The position numbers and the translations under genes were made by a program. A stretch of 64,000 bases of DNA. It comes from Solirubrobacterales bacterium. GTDB lineage: Bacteria > Actinomycetota > Thermoleophilia > Solirubrobacterales > 70-9. Positions 61,728 through 64,000 of the stretch are shown piece after piece. The DNA lies in the NCBI GenBank assembly GCA_020438395.1, contig JAGQUR010000018.1, forward strand, positions 42,186 through 106,185, read 5' to 3'. The notes beneath the pieces are model-generated. The model had not been told where the DNA came from, ran no database searches, and saw nothing but the letters and a program-made list of their open reading frames with translations. Each line of letters starts with the position of its first letter. The first letter of the stretch is position 1.

Positions 61728-64000
61728 GTGAACCCGTCCCTAGCTTCATACGTAGCTGGAGTACTCCAGATCGCCGCCATCGTGGGCGCCGTCTGGTACG
61801 GCTCCTGGTGGCTGCGGCGATGGATCGTGCCCGAATTCTCGGGTGCCCTCGCGAGGCTGGCAGAGCTCACCATCGGCTTCGCGCTGATCACCATTTCACT
61901 TGAGCTGGTCGGCTCGGTCGGCCTTCTGAAGGAGGCCTGGATCACGGTCGCGTGCATCGTGATCCCGTTGATCGGGGCCGGCCTGGCCCGCAGGTTCGCG
62001 CCCCAGGGCGTGAAGCCGATTGCCGCGCCGGCCATCCCGAACTGGGCCTTCCTGGTCGCCATCGCGGTGGCCTCGTGGTGCGTGGCCGAATGGACCTTCC
62101 CGACTCAGCTGAGCCTGGACCAGGGAATGTTCGGCGGTGACACCACCTGGTACCACATGCCCGCGGCGGCCCGATTCATTCAGGACGCATCGACCATCCC
62201 GCTCCACTTCACGGACGCGCTCCGCCTCGCGGTCTGGTTTTACCCGCAGAACTCGGAGCTGATGCATGGCGCCCTGATGGGTCTGATGGGCAGCGACTGG
62301 CTTTCGCCGGTCTTCAACCTGCTGCCGCTCGGTATTGCCCTGCTCGCCTGCTGGTGCGTCGGTCGCCCCTACGCCGTCGGGCCGGGAACGCTGGTCGCGG
62401 GAGCGATCCTGCTCTCGTCCGGCGTGATGATCGAGACCCAGCCGGGTGAGGCGCGAAACGACATCGTCTGCTTCGCCTTCCTGATCGCCTTCGTCGCCTT
62501 CCTGATCAACGGCCACCAGCGTCGTGCCCCGAAATCGGGCGCGGTCGACGAGAAGCCGGATCCGGATGCTCCCCTGCTGGACAAGGGACCGCTGATCATG
62601 GCCGGTATCGCCGCCGGGCTGGCGATCTCGATGAAGGTATCGATGCTGGCACCGGTCGGTGTGATCTTCGTCGGAATGATCCTGATCAGCGGCCGCGCCC
62701 GGGCTCTGACCACGGCACTCTGGCTGGGAATTCCGATGTTCCTGGTCGGCGGTTACTGGTATGTGCGGGCGATGCTCTACACCGGAGGAAACCCGGTGCC
62801 CGCGGTCGGATGGGGCCCGCTTCACCTCCCGCAGCCGGATCAGATGCCACTCGATCCACGGCCACGGTTCTCGGTCGCCCATTACCTGACCGATCCCGGC
62901 ATATACCGATGGTGGTTCTTCCCCCGCCTGGACGACGCGTTCGGGGTGCTTTTCCCGCTGATTCTGATCATGCTCGCTGCGGCGGCGCTCTGGCTGGTCA
63001 TCAGGTCCCGCAACAAGATCGTCCGGGTGATCTCGGCGGCGGCGCTCATAACCGCCGTGGTCTATGTCTTCACCCCGCTGACCGCGGCCGGGCAGGAATT
63101 CCAGCCGCGCGGCTTCTTCACCAACACGAGGTATCTGTTGCCGGGGCTGCTTCTGGCGGCGGTGATGCTGCCGCTGATCAGGCAGTTGAGGGTGCCGGAG
63201 GACCGGGCGAGGAAGGTCCTGATCTTCCTGACCGGCGTTTACGCGATCACCGTCCTGACCTCGCCCAAGTGGTACCCGAGCTTCCTCGCCGGCACGATCT
63301 TCCTCACCCTGGCGATCGTCTGGGCCCCGGTCGGCCTCAGCTGGCTGAAGGCGAACACAAAGGTTCCGCTGTCGGTGATCGTCGGTTGTGTGGCGGCGAT
63401 CGCGGTGATCGCGGCGGTCTGGGGTCGTGGAGAGGAAGTTGGTTACGCGGAGAAGCACTACACCCGGAGCACACTCTTCCTCCAGGAGGGCGGTCCGCAG
63501 GAAGCTTTCGACTTCACCCGCGACCTGAAGAACAAGCGAATCGCGCTGGCCGGGTCCGGCGAGATCTTCTTCGGCCAGTACGGCTTCTACGGGGTGGACC
63601 GTTCGAACCACGTTCAGTACATCGGTGAGGAAGGGCCGAACGGCACCTACCGCCTGATCGACAACTGCCGCGAGTTCATCAACAAGATCAACGAGGGCGA
63701 CTACGACTACATCGTCACCAGCGAGTACACACAGGACTCGCCGGATGCGGACTACTGGTACCCGGTCCGGGCCTGGATCGACGATGACCCGGCGGTCGAG
63801 CTGGTGGTCTCGGAAGACAACATTACGCCCCAGCCGGATTACGTCTACAAGGTCAACGGAAAGCTAGACCCCGATCGCTGCGCCGAACTCGATCCCAAGG
63901 TCATCTACAGCGACCGGATCGAAGCGATCCAGGCTGAAAAGGAACGGGAACGCGAAGCCGCGATCAAGGAAGCCGAAGACGCGGCAGCGGAAGCCGCCGC
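61728..64000 (+). CDS. Large polytopic membrane protein, glycosyltransferase-C-like, 3' partial
   Basis: Open from GTG 61728 to the right edge (757 codons). About 12-13 hydrophobic helices occupy residues 1-560. After two helices a loop contains GGDTTWYHMPAAARFI, where the Asp after a first-loop Gly pair resembles the catalytic acidic motif of GT-C glycosyltransferases, followed by FYPQNSELMHG. A soluble alpha/beta region (RIALAGSGEIFFGQYGFYGV, YDYIVTSEYTQ) follows and the visible end is an Ala/Glu-rich helix (EAIQAEKEREREAAIKEAE). Likely transfers a sugar or lipid-linked group at the outer face of the membrane. The large antisense frame here is not coding. Confidence 0.75.
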   Translation, partial: MNPSLASYVAGVLQIAAIVGAVWYGSWWLRRWIVPEFSGALARLAELTIGFALITISLELVGSVGLLKEAWITVACIVIPLIGAGLARRFAPQGVKPIAAPAIPNWAFLVAIAVASWCVAEWTFPTQLSLDQGMFGGDTTWYHMPAAARFIQDASTIPLHFTDALRLAVWFYPQNSELMHGALMGLMGSDWLSPVFNLLPLGIALLACWCVGRPYAVGPGTLVAGAILLSSGVMIETQPGEARNDIVCFAFLIAFVAFLINGHQRRAPKSGAVDEKPDPDAPLLDKGPLIMAGIAAGLAISMKVSMLAPVGVIFVGMILISGRARALTTALWLGIPMFLVGGYWYVRAMLYTGGNPVPAVGWGPLHLPQPDQMPLDPRPRFSVAHYLTDPGIYRWWFFPRLDDAFGVLFPLILIMLAAAALWLVIRSRNKIVRVISAAALITAVVYVFTPLTAAGQEFQPRGFFTNTRYLLPGLLLAAVMLPLIRQLRVPEDRARKVLIFLTGVYAITVLTSPKWYPSFLAGTIFLTLAIVWAPVGLSWLKANTKVPLSVIVGCVAAIAVIAAVWGRGEEVGYAEKHYTRSTLFLQEGGPQEAFDFTRDLKNKRIALAGSGEIFFGQYGFYGVDRSNHVQYIGEEGPNGTYRLIDNCREFINKINEGDYDYIVTSEYTQDSPDADYWYPVRAWIDDDPAVELVVSEDNITPQPDYVYKVNGKLDPDRCAELDPKVIYSDRIEAIQAEKEREREAAIKEAEDAAAEAA

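Noticed and set aside
61896-63611. Long minus-strand frame of 571 codons
   Set aside because: Antisense to a clear membrane protein; highly charged Arg/Asp/Gln composition typical of antisense frames in GC-rich DNA.

Overview
The window looks like a chromosomal segment of a high-GC actinobacterium, most likely a member of Thermoleophilia/Solirubrobacterales. Backbone coding sequence is strongly GC-rich at third positions. Two secreted proteins carry the C-terminal 'FRCRLDRRKF..C.SP..Y..L..G.H.F.V.A' module that I associate with that lineage. The taxonomic call is an inference from protein style; no rRNA is present.

Layout. 1-12.9 kb is ordinary chromosome. It holds a PAP2 phosphatase and a UPF0104 membrane protein, thioredoxin reductase, a minus-strand cluster (Nudix CoA pyrophosphatase, class IV aminotransferase, ABC ATPase and permease), adenine phosphoribosyltransferase, an SDR with a PduO-type cobalamin adenosyltransferase, a DUF1015 protein, and a plus-strand operon of flavin monooxygenase, BASS transporter and NAD-dependent epimerase/dehydratase. 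It ends at an intact tRNA-Pro(UGG).

12.93-52.14 kb is accessory DNA inserted at the 3' end of tRNA-Pro. I read it as two elements in tandem, because an att-like sequence occurs three times: the tRNA 3' end (12917-12931), just after the tyrosine integrase (40031-40060), and where backbone genes resume (52107-52138). Element A (about 12.93-40.06 kb) has an oversized large serine recombinase at its left end and an excisionase/Xre/tyrosine-integrase module at its right end. Its cargo is a frameshifted OLD-like nuclease, an orphan MbcA/ParS-type antitoxin, a large secreted repeat protein, a STAND-like NTPase with a C-terminal nuclease-like domain, and a five-gene run. That run comprises a DNA-methylase/AAA-ATPase fusion, a protein with an MIT_C-like PLD domain, and hsdR, hsdS and hsdM. 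Element B (about 40.06-52.14 kb) has no recombinase. It carries an unrecognised four-gene convergent cassette that includes a two-HKD phospholipase-D protein, a membrane protein, an Xre-RES toxin-antitoxin pair and a TPR-CHAT protease-like protein.

52.2-64 kb is backbone again: SUI1/YciH factor, HAD hydrolase, hotdog thioesterase, PPOX-fold protein, two SGNH hydrolases, a CPA2 antiporter, an amino-acid-type binding lipoprotein, an MBL-like protein, MsrA and a large membrane protein running off the right edge.

Most cargo has defence or conflict signatures (restriction-modification, STAND, OLD, CHAT, RES, PLD), so the island is best read as a defence island built by sequential integration at one tRNA. 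The strongest candidates for undescribed biology are the methylase-ATPase fusion with its MIT_C-like partner embedded in a type I restriction locus, and the four-gene cassette of element B.
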